64,000 nucleotides of DNA from Bacteroidota bacterium (GTDB lineage Bacteria > Bacteroidota > Ignavibacteria > Kryptoniales > JAKASW01): assembly GCA_021789975.1 (NCBI GenBank), contig JAJYIT010000002.1, positions 247,653 through 311,652 on the forward strand, given 5' to 3'. The position numbers were made by a program, and so were the translations under genes. The notes under the pieces were generated by a model. The model was not told where the DNA came from, did not search any database, and was given only the letters and a program-made list of their open reading frames with translations. Each line of letters begins with the position of its first letter. Position 1 is the stretch's first letter. Positions 10,248 to 20,904 of this stretch are shown here, in pieces.

Positions 10248-11485
10248 TATTGAAATCTCACCGCTTCAAGAGGGTCAAATCCTGATGCAGCCCTTGCGGG
10301 CAAGTACGCGGCAAGCAGCGAAAGGCAGAAGGCGATCGAGCAGATAAGTGCGAAGTCCCACAGGTTTACCGACACAGGAACAGTGTTCATGAAATAAACG
10401 CTGCCGGGTATCCTGATAAGGTTGTACCTTTGCTGCAACTCAAGTATCAGCAGTGATAGTCCGGCACCGAACAACGTTCCGGATGCACCGATGATAGCTC
10501 CTTTGATGAGAAAGATCTTGGTGATCGCCCTGCGGGTTGCTCCCAGAGTTTTTAGCACACCGACCGCGTTCATTTTCTCCAGCACGATCATCAGCAAAGT
10601 ACCGATGACGTTGAAAGTAGCGACTATGATTATAAGTGCGATAATGATCGGTATCGGTTTCTTCTGAAGTTCTATCCAGGCAAACAAGTTCCTGTAAAGC
10701 TGGTACATCGTCCGGGGATAGAAAGGATACCCAAGGACCCTCTGAAGGACATCCGCGGTCACGGCAACTTCCGCCAGGTTCTTCACCATGATATCGTATC
10801 CGGACACGCTGTTTACAGGCATGTCAAAAAGGTATGACGCATCCTTGAGATTTGTGTACCCGTAAATGTCATCGTATTCTGTCATCCCGGTTTCGTAAAT
10901 GCCGGTGACCACGAACGATAGTACTCGCGGTGGATTCAAAGGCGACGGGAGTCCCTGGATCCCGAACACGAATACCGTATCTCCGATCTGTATGTCCAGC
11001 CGCCTTGCGAGTTTTGCACCCAAAAGGAGAGGTGCCATGTTGCCGACATTGTTAAGCTCATACCTACCCTGAACAATTTCCCTGCGAAGTTCACTGTTAT
11101 CGTAGGCAGGCAGAATTCCCTTCAACAGGATCCCATCTGTAGAAGGCGAGGTCACATGTCGCGACCTGCGAACTCTGATCATCGCTTCATGCTCGACGAA
11201 GGGCGACACCGATCCGATATTTGCTTGTGCCATGATCGTATTGATGGTGGACCTGTAATCCATAAGCGGAACGCGTTCGAATCCCTGGATTTCAATATTG
11301 GAGGTGAAATTCGAGACGTTTTTCATTATCTGCTTCTGGAAACCATTGAGAATCGATATAGTAATCAAAAGCGCGGCGGTGCCGATAGCGAGTCCGGCCG
11401 TAGCAAAGAATGTTAGAAAAGAGACGAAGCGGTTCCGCGACTTGGATTGAAGAAGTCTCTTTGCTATGAAATAGGAATAGGACAT
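10247..11485 (-). CDS. Lipoprotein-releasing permease, LolC/LolE family (first copy)
   Basis: This 412-residue permease is the same length as its downstream neighbour and has the same layout: an N-terminal helix (residues about 22-48), a periplasmic domain, and three helices in the last 140 residues. It begins YFIAKRLLQSKSRNRFVSF and has the coupling motif LLMIVLEKMNAVGVLKTLGA, both typical of LolC/LolE. It is the first gene of the operon that continues with a second permease and lolD. Two distinct permeases plus one ATPase match the LolC-LolE-LolD2 complex rather than the single-permease LolF form. prfB lies 86 bp upstream on the same strand. Confidence 0.9.
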   Translation of the reverse strand: MSYSYFIAKRLLQSKSRNRFVSFLTFFATAGLAIGTAALLITISILNGFQKQIMKNVSNFTSNIEIQGFERVPLMDYRSTINTIMAQANIGSVSPFVEHEAMIRVRRSRHVTSPSTDGILLKGILPAYDNSELRREIVQGRYELNNVGNMAPLLLGAKLARRLDIQIGDTVFVFGIQGLPSPLNPPRVLSFVVTGIYETGMTEYDDIYGYTNLKDASYLFDMPVNSVSGYDIMVKNLAEVAVTADVLQRVLGYPFYPRTMYQLYRNLFAWIELQKKPIPIIIALIIIVATFNVIGTLLMIVLEKMNAVGVLKTLGATRRAITKIFLIKGAIIGASGTLFGAGLSLLILELQQRYNLIRIPGSVYFMNTVPVSVNLWDFALICSIAFCLSLLAAYLPARAASGFDPLEAVRFQ

Positions 11486-11571
11486 CGATGAAACTGATTA
11501 GTGATGTACTTGACCGCGGGAATCGGGCGGAACATCCCGTGGCAGAATTGTTTTTGGCATCCGTTATTCAT

Positions 11572-12691
11572 CTACTTGCTGCCGTCGCCGCCGGCGAGAC
11601 CGAATTCCATCAAATATCCGCGGATAAACTCATCCAAATCTCCGTCCATAACGCCATGCACGTCACTTGTTTCGACGCCGGTGCGGTGATCCTTCACCAT
11701 ATTGTACGGATGGAACACATAAGACCTTATCTGGCTTCCCCATTCAATTTTCTTCTTACTCCCTTCGATCTCACTCTTCTTCGCTTCCTCTTCTTCTTTC
11801 CGAAGTTGGTACAGCCTCGACCGAAGCATTTTCATCGCACGTTCTCTGTTTTGGAATTGAGAACGCTCTTGCTGACAGGCCACGATAATACCGGTCGGGA
11901 CGTGTATAAGTCTAACGGCTGTCTCGACTTTGTTCACGTTTTGACCGCCGTGTCCGCCGGACCTGAAAGTCTCGAATTTTATATCTTTAGGATCCACTTC
12001 GATCTCTACGTCACTTTCGACTTCTGGATAAACAAAGACGGACGCGAAACTCGTGTGGCGTCGCGCGTTCGAATCGAATGGAGATATTCTTACGAGTCGA
12101 TGGACTCCGTTTTCAGCCTTGAGGTAGCCGTAGGCGTACTTTCCGATCACTTCTATTGTCGCACTCTTGATTCCGGCACCCTCACCTTCGAGAATATCAG
12201 CGATTTCCATTTTGAAACCGGTGCGCTCGCCCCATCGGATATACATGCGCATGAGCATTTGAGCCCAGTCTTGCGCCTCTGTCCCGCCGGCGCCGGAGTG
12301 AATAGTCAGAATTGCATTCTTGTCGTCGTCTTCGTTCCCGAGCATCTTCTTGAATTCAAGATCGGAAACGAGTTTATCTGCACGGTTTAATTCAGTGTCT
12401 ACGTCGGCTGTGTGAGATTCATCTCCCGACTCCTCAGCAAGTTCGATGATTGCGCCCGCGTCCTCTACATTTTTTGCGGCATCCTGCCATTCATCAACCC
12501 AGCTTTTCAGGTCATCCAGCTGCCCCATAACCTGTTGAGCCGTACGGTTGTCATCCCAGAAATTCGGCGCGAGAGTTTTCTCGTGAAGTCTCTCTATCTC
12601 TTCCCTCTTTGAGTCGACGTCAAAGAAACCTCCGCAGGTTTTCTATCCTGGTTTTCAAATCGACTGATTTTTGCTTCTGCGGCTCGAACAT
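11572..12691 (-). CDS. prfB: Peptide chain release factor 2, expressed by programmed +1 frameshift
   Basis: RF2 reads UAA and UGA stop codons and triggers peptide release in the ribosome. The gene is in two frames. A 23-codon zero frame starts at ATG 12691 ([13 protein letters not shown]...) and reaches the in-frame TGA at 12622-12620. Slipping by one base at CTT-T-GAC continues through 349 codons to the stop at 11572, giving 372 residues, normal for RF2. The GGQ loop is present in the sequence [12 protein letters not shown], and the stop-recognition region around [16 protein letters not shown] is intact. The TGA at the slip site means the protein autoregulates: when RF2 is scarce, termination is slow and shifting rises. 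Naive annotation would call a 318-residue truncated protein starting at 12528. Confidence 0.95.
12619..12634 (-). promoter_or_regulatory. prfB programmed +1 frameshift site
   Basis: Read on the minus strand the site is CGGAGGTTTCTTTGAC. CTT is the slippery codon, TGA the in-frame stop followed by C (a weak termination context), and GGAGG is an internal Shine-Dalgarno just upstream that pulls the ribosome forward. This matches the arrangement known from Escherichia coli (AGGGGGTATCTTTGAC), with near-identical spacing. Both frames encode RF2-like sequence on either side. Confidence 0.95.
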
Positions 12692-13242
12692 TTTTTGTAC
12701 CTTTTTAATATCAATTTAAACAAGCGGGGGAAAAGATGGAATGGCAGAATAAAGGGATCAACGAACCGGATAATAAAGTTCTGGTATCGTATACTAATGG
12801 ATTGACCTCCTCAACTATAGTTCGAGAACAAAGGTAGCCGACGTCTTATTGTTTTTCAGGGATAGGACTCTTGGTCTGATGCAACGGGACCCTACGAATG
12901 GGAAAAAGATTGTCCCGACCGTCTTATTATTGGGCGGGGTTGACGAATGAACCGGGAAAATGGCCAGGACCAAGCCGAAGAGAGAAAGAGTGAACTCTCG
13001 AGACTCTGGTGAAAGGCAAGCAGTCTAAGGACATTCCACGGGAGGAGGTTGACAACTTCCAAGTGTTTTACGACGAAAGATTCCTGACTGGGTTTTACAG
13101 AAATTCGTCAGCAGAAATGAAGGAGGTGTTGGACCGGGGTCTCCGCTGAATATTCTTTTGGGTTGACGTGAAGAGCCAATGCAAGTCCGGATCACTTCCA
13201 CAAGGACAGAACAAGAATACCATCAAAATTGGATCGAGTTGA
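12692..13242. other. Gene-free stretch between prfB and the giant glycosyltransferase gene
   Basis: These 551 bp have no open frame with coding character and no recognisable RNA gene. The right part follows the stop of the giant gene. The left part should contain the prfB promoter. I see no strong hairpin followed by a T-run and no repeat family member here. Confidence 0.5.
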
Positions 13243-16200
13243 CTAAGCCATCTGGGTTTCCATTTCCTTGATCCGATTCTTAGCCATCATGTTCTGCGGA
13301 TCTCTTTGAAGCGAGATCGAGAAAAACTCTCTGGCCTGTCCTACCTTGCCCATTTGCAGGCAAATTGTTCCTAACGAGTTCAGCACATCGATGTCAAATG
13401 GCGTCATAGCGAGGACCTCCCCGTAGAGTTTGACTGCCTCTTCAAATCTGTTCGAGCGAGAGTATATCGATGCGAGGTTTTTCTTAACAAAAGTCAATGC
13501 CGGATTGGCATCAAGGATTCTTTTCAACTTCTCCTCAGCATCCTCTGTCCTGCCGAGAATTGCATACGCGATAGCAAGGTCGTTTGCAGCGCTGATACTT
13601 CCCGAGATAGCAAGCCTCTCGAGCTTTTCCGCAGCCTCCTCCACCAGCCCCTTCTGGAGTAATTCCTGCGCCAGCTTGTAATCACGCTGCTGCTTGAGTT
13701 TGACTTGCGAATCACCGAAACGGACAACCGGCTTTTTACTGATCTCTGAAATTCGCTCCTCAACGATTGTTCCAATCTTCTTCCAGCTGAACCTGGATTC
13801 GATCAGCTCCCTCCCGCTCTTTGCTTTCGACCTCGCAGTCTGTGGCGAATTGAAGACTATCCTCATCGCCTCGGCAAGCACTTCAGGATCCGGTTCTGCA
13901 AGCCATGGATAGTCTACTGTTTCTCTATTCCCGACTCTCTTCTCTTCGTAATAAATGACCTTTGACGGTAGAAGGTATGAGTTGTCCTGATTGCAGAAAT
14001 CCATCGCCGCTCCATAGCCGGTTACTATGACGGGGAGCTCGGCTGCGAGCGCCTCGGCTATTGGAAGCCCGAATCCCTCCCCCCGATACGGATGTACCAG
14101 GCAATCGGCTGACGTGTACAGTCCGGCCATTTGTGCTTCCGAAAACTTTGAGTTTATGTATTCAACTTCAGGCAGAGAAGGATTTGAAGAAATCCGTTTA
14201 AGATCTTCTTCAATTGTCTGTCCCCTGTAGAAGGAGTCTCCAAGAAGGTCTTTTATAATCAAACACACATCGTCTTTCCTTGAGAAGGTTTTCAGATATG
14301 TGTTAAGAAGCAGGTCTATTCCCTTTCGTTTGATCGTGCCTCCCACATAAAGGAACTTGAACTTCTTCCTTGTGGTAAGCCTGAAAGGTTTCGCATTAGG
14401 ATTGAATCGATCGGTGTTCACTCCGTTAGGTACGACAAGAATCCTTTGGTCATCCAGCCCGCTCCTGATATAGCAGTCGCGTACGAATGTAGTCGGCACC
14501 CAGACTTCATCGACATAACTGTTCATCGTTTCGATCCAGTCCGTCGGCAGACTTCCGAACTCCCACGGCTGTATCATGACCCAGTGCCCTTCCACCGGCG
14601 GAACAAGATTGGGCGGCCACTGGTGCCTGATATGAACATCGACCGGTCTCTCGTGAATTTTGCTCATCCGCCGGGCGATCTCTTCATATCGCCGATCTAC
14701 ACGATGATCGTATTCATCCTTTTCATAAGGGATAATGGAGACATCATGGCCACGGTCAATCAGTTGCAAGCAGATCTCCCGGTTTATCAGTGCCATAGAA
14801 TGGTGGACAAACTGAGAACCTTCCCAGTTGATCACAAACTTTCTGCCTGATTCAGAAAGATCTGTGCCAACACGCGGCCGTTCAGGCGGTTTGAGTCCAT
14901 TCTTCGGTTTGAGTGGTACATTATCGATCAAACCCGCTGGTTGTAGTTTACTTAGCAGGTCAGAGAACAACGATTCAAATTCTTTCTCGTCTCTGGCAAC
15001 TTGAATTGAATCCCACGGTCTGATGAACACATTGTCGGCAGGGTCCTGCCAATTTTCCAGCTCCTTACCACGCACAGTACGAAACACAATTGTGGGAATG
15101 GATGACAAGCCGGAAAGGGTCTTTGCCCACGAGTCAGCGCCGATCACAACGTCGCTCGAGGCTACAAGCTCGATCTGCCGTTTCAAGTCGCAGCTCCGTT
15201 CGTCGATGCATCCTTCGAGTGCCGGATATTCTTTCCGCTCATTCGGCGTTCCCAAAATGATCGGTGTAATCGATTTACTTGAAAGGAACTCCAGGAGCTT
15301 ATGCCAGTATCGCGGATCGATCACGTTCTGCTTGCTCGCAACCATGCCCTTCAGACTTCCTTTCGGCTGTATCGTAACCTGGAAACCCTGAGTTTTGCGT
15401 GTATTGAGCAGGTTGATCCACTTCGGATTTTTCATGACCCCGTACTTTTCAAAGATGTCGACGTTTACGTTCCATTCGACGCCATATTCATACAGCGGAG
15501 TCGTCCCCATCCCCTTGCATTTCTGCGTGCGATGAATCATGAATCTTAACAACTGATGAACACCCGGTTCATTCGGCATGTTCAAGACGTAAACTTTTTT
15601 GAGACCTTCAAAGGATCGGAAGAAACCGCCCATCGTCTCTTTGGAATTTGCAAAACTGACTATAGTTTCTCCGGGATCTTTGTCATAGAAAGTCGACAGA
15701 AGAAGCAGAGCATCTCCTATCCCACCGAAGTGTACGTAGAACGGAGGAAGACTATTCAGGAAACGCTCCATCAAATCCAACGGCGGAGTCGATCTCAAGC
15801 CGAAAACGGACTCGCTGAGATAGACCACATTGCCGTCCGCTTTCTCCAGACTCCTTTTTACAAGCTCGTCGGGATCCACGCCTGCTTGCAAGAGATTTAC
15901 GCCTTTCCACTCCAGCTTCCTGTTTTTGTTGCGGACTCTCGACAGCCGGGATCGCTGCTGACCGACAAGTTGAATCAAGGGTTTGAGTGCCTCGACTATT
16001 TTTTTATATGAATAATTTCTACTTATTCCCTTTCTGGCATTCGCTCCCATACTGCGGCAGAGGTCGCGATCTTCATAAAGGCGAATAACATGGTCTGCAA
16101 ATTCTCTAGCACTGGAAGCAGTAAACCCGTCTACTCCGTGATGAACGCTGCACACCTGGTAGGAATTGTTGAGTGAAACTACCGGTAAGCCGTTTGCCAT

Positions 16201-19200
16201 CGCCTCAAGTACTTTTACCGACTGACCTGTGCCCCCAATCATCGGAGCAATTGCGAAGCAGCTGTTCCGGTATAGTGACATGATATCGTCGACAAAGCCG
16301 AGCAAGTTTACTCCGTCCGATTTTTGAAGCTCCTTGCATCCGTCTCCGACAACATTCAGCTGAAATTTCGGTATTTCCTTCCTTATAAGAGGAAGAACTT
16401 TTTTTACGAAATATAGATATGCCTGCACGTTGAAGACATTGTTCGCGATGGCAAATAGAGGATAGCCTCCATAAGTATTTTCCTCAACGAAATTCCTGCT
16501 TCCCAACGGAGCAGGTATCACGATGGGATTCGTATGAGAAGCATGTGCCTTTATTCTCTCCATTTCTCGATCCGAGACGGCAATGACATAATCGTAATTG
16601 TCATAGACCTTGTACTCATCCTCGTCGCCGGTAAGGTTGAAGCGCGCAAATACATCTTCAACCAGCGCTTCCGGCCGAACTCCATTCACATCGTAGGGCG
16701 GGTGGCAGACAAGTTGCCGCGCCGCATCCTGCATTTTTTCATTTAGGCTCAGCAGGTCGTGCATTTGAATAACCTTGACCGATCCGGAATATTTCGGATC
16801 ATCGATCAATCTTCCCCACCATGCATAATTGATCAGGACAACATCTGGAGACACTTCGTCATACACTTCTGAGAATGACTTTCGCAGGCCATCGGGGATC
16901 TTCATATCCCACATTTTGGATTTCCCCATCATCTGCATAGATCTCACATAGATATTATCTTCTTCATCTGCCTGGTGGAGATAGATGTTAATATTTTTTT
17001 GTCGGCAAAAATCTTCCGTCTCACGGATCCTCCACGGTTTGTCCGTAAAGAAAGTCGAGCTGATAAGACTGACTTCGCACCCGAGATCCTGCAAGGCATC
17101 GATGACGCCGATAAATCCGTTATCTGCGCCTGTTCTGGGCGGATATGGATTGTGGGGATAGAACGCGAGGACTCTTAGTGTGTTTCTTTTATGAGATTGT
17201 GAACTTTTATACGAGAATTTTGCGACTGGCTTTCCGGTCCCTGTCATATAGCCGGGCAATTCTCTTCGCGATGTGTATCCGGCATCCAACAACTCTTCTA
17301 TCGCACGGACTCCCTCCTCTTCTGCCAAACCATCGTTGAAATCCGACACGCCTCTTAAAAATGCGTACCTCACGGCGAGGTGGTATAACTCATTCAGGGC
17401 GTTGACCCCGGTTAATGTCTTTTCGCCCGACTGGATAAAAAACAACGACCTGATTGGCTCGGGTGTTATCTCAAGCTTGAGCAAATCACCCATGAAGGAT
17501 GTTTGTCTTGGCGCGAGGAGACGTGCAAGCCCCTTTGCATTTGAAATTTCCGCCTGCAATTCGATGCTGAGTTCACGCTTCTGATATACTTCGCTCATCC
17601 GAAGGTATCGCCCCTCCAGATAAGCGCGGCCGTAGAGCCACGGAAAACCGTAAGCACTCGCCAGAGCTGAAAGGACCTCCACATCATAAAGCATTTTTAC
17701 CAACCCGGACTTTTCCTCATGTCGTGTCAGCGATGGAAAATAAGAAAGGACGTTTTCAGGATACCCCGGCAATCCGGAGAAGAGATATCTTCTCCTGTAC
17801 TTAAACCTGGTGTGGCCTGCACCGTCGAGTAAACGGCTTCGGTCACCTGATTGAGCGACGAAATTGTTTTCAGATGGCGGTTCATCCTGCTGGAGAAGCT
17901 CTTGATTCCATTTTTCAATGAACTTCCTTCGGTTGATTCCGAGGTACCTCTTGAATCCGGCATTATCATCCGTTCCGGAAGTTATCGACTCATAATGTAC
18001 CACGGAAGATTCAGGTTGGTAGTATACCTTGTATCCTTCTTTTCGTAATGCGAAGCACAGGTCTGCATCTTCTGAGTATGCGGGAACGTAGCGCCTGTCA
18101 AAACCGCCGAGCTTCTTAAAGAGCTCGGTTTTAACGAGAAGGCTGGCGCCGGAACAATAGTCCACCTCCATGACTTCATTATATGCAGCTCCGGAAGGAT
18201 CTTTTGTTCTGCCAAAATTTCCGCCGCTGCCGTCAGAGAATATCATTCCTCCGGCTTCCTGGAGGGTGCCATCCGGATAGATCAGTTTCGACCCGACTGC
18301 CCCGCAGTCGTCATGCGATTCTGCAAACGCGACGAGTTGTTCAAGCCATCCCGGATTTACTTCAGTGTCGTTGTTGAGGAAGAGGATGTATTTTCCTCTT
18401 GCTTGTTCTGCTGCGAGATTACATCCGTCCACAAACCCGAGATTTTCGTCGGAATGGATCGCGTGGAAATGACTGTCTTTAGATTCAACCTGCTGAAGAA
18501 AATCAGCCGTGCCATCGGTAGAAGCATTGTTAACTATGACAACTTCATAGTTCGGATACATCGTATTGCGTTCTATTGCATCGACACATTTCTTTGTGCA
18601 CTCAACCTGATTGAAAACCGGGATGATCACAGAGACCAACGGCGGATCTTCGAAATGAAGAGCTCGGGCGGATTTTCCTTCTTCATCTGCCGGCCGTCCT
18701 GCCTGTTCAGGAGTACCAGTATGTTGGACGGATTCTCCTGGTGCCGGATCAACCGCACTCCTCTGAAACACCTTGAGATTATCGAGTGCAATCTTGTTTG
18801 TAGGATCTACTTCAAGAACTCTTTTAAGGACATCAGCCGCCTCATCGCGAAGTCCGACGAGCATGTAGAGAACGGCAAGATCGTTCAACGCATCGGTATT
18901 GGAGGGAAACTTAGAAAGCAAATCTATGAGGATATACTCAGCATGGTCATATCTCTTCGTCTGAATCGAACGTTCCGCTTCTTCGATGATCTTTTGAATT
19001 TCAGCCCTCTCCGACATCACAGGTTTTCTCGCGACGATATTCAGATTGCACTCGACAGGCTCGTCCTTCCACCTAACGTTTTCCATGTTTTGTATTTCAA
19101 ATCCGGCCGATGTCAGCAAATCCCTGACTTTATCCCTTGTGAAGACGTCCTTGTGTATCTGACCAAACCTGTTTTCGGGACTCGGGTCGCCATGAGAATA

Positions 19201-20430
19201 CCTGTAGACATTATAGAGATCGAATCTGTCGCCAATATTTCCCGCTTCATGCCGGGTGAATGCCCGAACGATGACGTCAAAATCAGGGATTGAATTGATG
19301 ATAAGCTTCCCGCCTGGCTTGAGTACTCTCCTCCATTCTTTCAGCGCCCGGACTTGTTCGAAGCTCCACAAATGCTCCAACACGGCGTTCATGAATATCT
19401 CGTCGACGCTTTCATCACGGAAGTAACCTAACGAAGTAATGTCCAGCTTCAGCTCAGCGGCCGGATTGTACAAATCTACATTAATGTACCCCGGCCTGAT
19501 GTCCGGTCCGCAACCGAGGTGGAGCTTCACCCCCGCCGCATCGGTTACTCTCTGATTGTAGAAAAGCTTTTGATTGTCTTTGAGTTTGTCGTACAGATTT
19601 TGTGGAAATCGACTTATATCGAAGAGTTGCACCCCGCTCCAGGATTCAGGCCAGACCGGATGGAAATTTTTCAGATGCTGACCAAATGCCAGGTAAGTTT
19701 CATTGTACCACTTTGACCAGTCTGTATCGTTGACGTGCATGAAAGTAGTCACTTTCTGCCATATAGCCCGATCATCTTTTCGGATGTATGAAAAATGTAG
19801 AATGTCGGGACTGTCATACGGCATCATTGTCTCGTCAACATTCAAACTCCTCGCATGTGTGAAGTGAGCATCCGCAGCGAGTTTAATGTAGAAGAGTCCA
19901 GTTTCATATGGAGGACTGATAGAGAAACTTGCATCCTTCACAAACGTCAAGTATGGCACTCTCAATGCGGCGGGATCGTTCTTCTCAATAAATGAATACA
20001 TGGCCGGAAACGAATTATCGATGAAAACTTCATCGCAGTCAATAATGAAAGCGCCCCTGTGGTTCCTCGATTTCGATAGGTCAAGCAGAAAATTCCTCTG
20101 AGAGTGCTCGTCGGGAAATTCGCCGGCAAATATCTCAACCTTGTCACCAAATCTACTGGAGATTTTTGCCAGGCTTAATTCGGTATCTTCAAGATTCACA
20201 GGCTTTCCAGCCCACGGTTTCATTGTCCTTGCGATCAAGATCTTGTCCACAAACGGATAGACGCTCTCGACAGAATCTTCCAAGAAGAAATCATCCGTGT
20301 ACATCACATAATGCGCAACGTACTTTCCAGCCTCGTCATGCTCACTTCCGCTGGTATCTTTTCGAAGCGGTGAGGCCGCCATGTGGTCACTCCGATATTT
20401 TGTTTGGACTCCGGCGCTGCCGACAGGCAT
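13243..20430 (-). CDS. Giant multidomain glycosyltransferase/methyltransferase with TPR repeats (2395 aa)
   Basis: One unbroken frame encodes a chain of glycan-assembly modules. In order (approximate residues): a GT-A fold domain with IIDCDEVF as DxD motif (35-270); a class I SAM methyltransferase with LHLGCGPDIRPGYINVD (300-460); TPR repeats (480-555); a GT2 rhamnosyltransferase-like domain with VSVIIPVFNQ, LNNDTEV and YSEDADLCFALRKEGY (595-840); an unassigned 220-residue segment; a GT4 domain ending in APMIGGTGQSVKVLEAM (1085-1490); a GT9 heptosyltransferase-like domain with VHFGGIGDALLLL and VVIGADSWAKTLSGL (1560-1830); a second GT4 domain with YRGEGFGLPIAEALAAELP (1865-2240); and C-terminal TPR repeats (2260-2390). 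No signal peptide or membrane helix is seen, so it is cytoplasmic. The start is ATG at 20430 behind GAGGAG. A TTG six codons upstream is unlikely. It probably builds a surface polysaccharide or glycoprotein glycan, but the product is unknown. Confidence 0.88.
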   Translation of the reverse strand: MPVGSAGVQTKYRSDHMAASPLRKDTSGSEHDEAGKYVAHYVMYTDDFFLEDSVESVYPFVDKILIARTMKPWAGKPVNLEDTELSLAKISSRFGDKVEIFAGEFPDEHSQRNFLLDLSKSRNHRGAFIIDCDEVFIDNSFPAMYSFIEKNDPAALRVPYLTFVKDASFSISPPYETGLFYIKLAADAHFTHARSLNVDETMMPYDSPDILHFSYIRKDDRAIWQKVTTFMHVNDTDWSKWYNETYLAFGQHLKNFHPVWPESWSGVQLFDISRFPQNLYDKLKDNQKLFYNQRVTDAAGVKLHLGCGPDIRPGYINVDLYNPAAELKLDITSLGYFRDESVDEIFMNAVLEHLWSFEQVRALKEWRRVLKPGGKLIINSIPDFDVIVRAFTRHEAGNIGDRFDLYNVYRYSHGDPSPENRFGQIHKDVFTRDKVRDLLTSAGFEIQNMENVRWKDEPVECNLNIVARKPVMSERAEIQKIIEEAERSIQTKRYDHAEYILIDLLSKFPSNTDALNDLAVLYMLVGLRDEAADVLKRVLEVDPTNKIALDNLKVFQRSAVDPAPGESVQHTGTPEQAGRPADEEGKSARALHFEDPPLVSVIIPVFNQVECTKKCVDAIERNTMYPNYEVVIVNNASTDGTADFLQQVESKDSHFHAIHSDENLGFVDGCNLAAEQARGKYILFLNNDTEVNPGWLEQLVAFAESHDDCGAVGSKLIYPDGTLQEAGGMIFSDGSGGNFGRTKDPSGAAYNEVMEVDYCSGASLLVKTELFKKLGGFDRRYVPAYSEDADLCFALRKEGYKVYYQPESSVVHYESITSGTDDNAGFKRYLGINRRKFIEKWNQELLQQDEPPSENNFVAQSGDRSRLLDGAGHTRFKYRRRYLFSGLPGYPENVLSYFPSLTRHEEKSGLVKMLYDVEVLSALASAYGFPWLYGRAYLEGRYLRMSEVYQKRELSIELQAEISNAKGLARLLAPRQTSFMGDLLKLEITPEPIRSLFFIQSGEKTLTGVNALNELYHLAVRYAFLRGVSDFNDGLAEEEGVRAIEELLDAGYTSRRELPGYMTGTGKPVAKFSYKSSQSHKRNTLRVLAFYPHNPYPPRTGADNGFIGVIDALQDLGCEVSLISSTFFTDKPWRIRETEDFCRQKNINIYLHQADEEDNIYVRSMQMMGKSKMWDMKIPDGLRKSFSEVYDEVSPDVVLINYAWWGRLIDDPKYSGSVKVIQMHDLLSLNEKMQDAARQLVCHPPYDVNGVRPEALVEDVFARFNLTGDEDEYKVYDNYDYVIAVSDREMERIKAHASHTNPIVIPAPLGSRNFVEENTYGGYPLFAIANNVFNVQAYLYFVKKVLPLIRKEIPKFQLNVVGDGCKELQKSDGVNLLGFVDDIMSLYRNSCFAIAPMIGGTGQSVKVLEAMANGLPVVSLNNSYQVCSVHHGVDGFTASSAREFADHVIRLYEDRDLCRSMGANARKGISRNYSYKKIVEALKPLIQLVGQQRSRLSRVRNKNRKLEWKGVNLLQAGVDPDELVKRSLEKADGNVVYLSESVFGLRSTPPLDLMERFLNSLPPFYVHFGGIGDALLLLSTFYDKDPGETIVSFANSKETMGGFFRSFEGLKKVYVLNMPNEPGVHQLLRFMIHRTQKCKGMGTTPLYEYGVEWNVNVDIFEKYGVMKNPKWINLLNTRKTQGFQVTIQPKGSLKGMVASKQNVIDPRYWHKLLEFLSSKSITPIILGTPNERKEYPALEGCIDERSCDLKRQIELVASSDVVIGADSWAKTLSGLSSIPTIVFRTVRGKELENWQDPADNVFIRPWDSIQVARDEKEFESLFSDLLSKLQPAGLIDNVPLKPKNGLKPPERPRVGTDLSESGRKFVINWEGSQFVHHSMALINREICLQLIDRGHDVSIIPYEKDEYDHRVDRRYEEIARRMSKIHERPVDVHIRHQWPPNLVPPVEGHWVMIQPWEFGSLPTDWIETMNSYVDEVWVPTTFVRDCYIRSGLDDQRILVVPNGVNTDRFNPNAKPFRLTTRKKFKFLYVGGTIKRKGIDLLLNTYLKTFSRKDDVCLIIKDLLGDSFYRGQTIEEDLKRISSNPSLPEVEYINSKFSEAQMAGLYTSADCLVHPYRGEGFGLPIAEALAAELPVIVTGYGAAMDFCNQDNSYLLPSKVIYYEEKRVGNRETVDYPWLAEPDPEVLAEAMRIVFNSPQTARSKAKSGRELIESRFSWKKIGTIVEERISEISKKPVVRFGDSQVKLKQQRDYKLAQELLQKGLVEEAAEKLERLAISGSISAANDLAIAYAILGRTEDAEEKLKRILDANPALTFVKKNLASIYSRSNRFEEAVKLYGEVLAMTPFDIDVLNSLGTICLQMGKVGQAREFFSISLQRDPQNMMAKNRIKEMETQMA

Positions 20431-20904
20431 ATGTATCTCCTCGATCAATAACGCCAGGATGATTCAACATTCCCATCTAAGACAATGGCCGTGCCGTTAT
20501 TCTCATGTATTGGAGATTGAAATTGAGCGATTGGGATCGAGTCGGAGCTTAATATTGTTCATCTGGCTAATGTTAAACACATTTAGGTCAGGCGTGCAGA
20601 CAATGTTTCAGCTTGAAACTCAGAAATGCTGGGTTCTGGAAAGACGTAGTGCTTACAGTTTCATATGTGATGGGGAAGGATATGCGAAAGGATTGAAGGC
20701 GCGAGATATTGTCTCGTCAGCGATGTGGGGTGTGTTTATTCGGATCCTTCACCGGACATAATCGGTTTAGGGATTCAACTCGCATCAGTGCACGCGGATT
20801 GTCAATTCTTGATCTTCTCCAGGCATTAAGGAGAATCGGGTTAGGCAAATTGCAGTGACGGGACGTCTATTATGTTCCTCAACTCAGTGGAGAGAACAAC
20901 TCTA
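20431..20904. other. Gene-free leader of the giant glycosyltransferase gene
   Basis: These 474 bp contain no convincing gene. The stretch ends at the stop of the small secreted protein and must carry the promoter of the giant gene, unless transcription reads through from the usher gene. The only feature I can support is the Shine-Dalgarno GAGGAG about 10 bases before the ATG at 20430. Confidence 0.4.

Noticed and set aside
11572..12528. prfB as a truncated gene starting at 12528
   Set aside because: A 23-codon zero frame, a CTTTGAC slip site with a Shine-Dalgarno-like GGAGG and continuous RF2 homology upstream show programmed frameshifting, not a broken gene.
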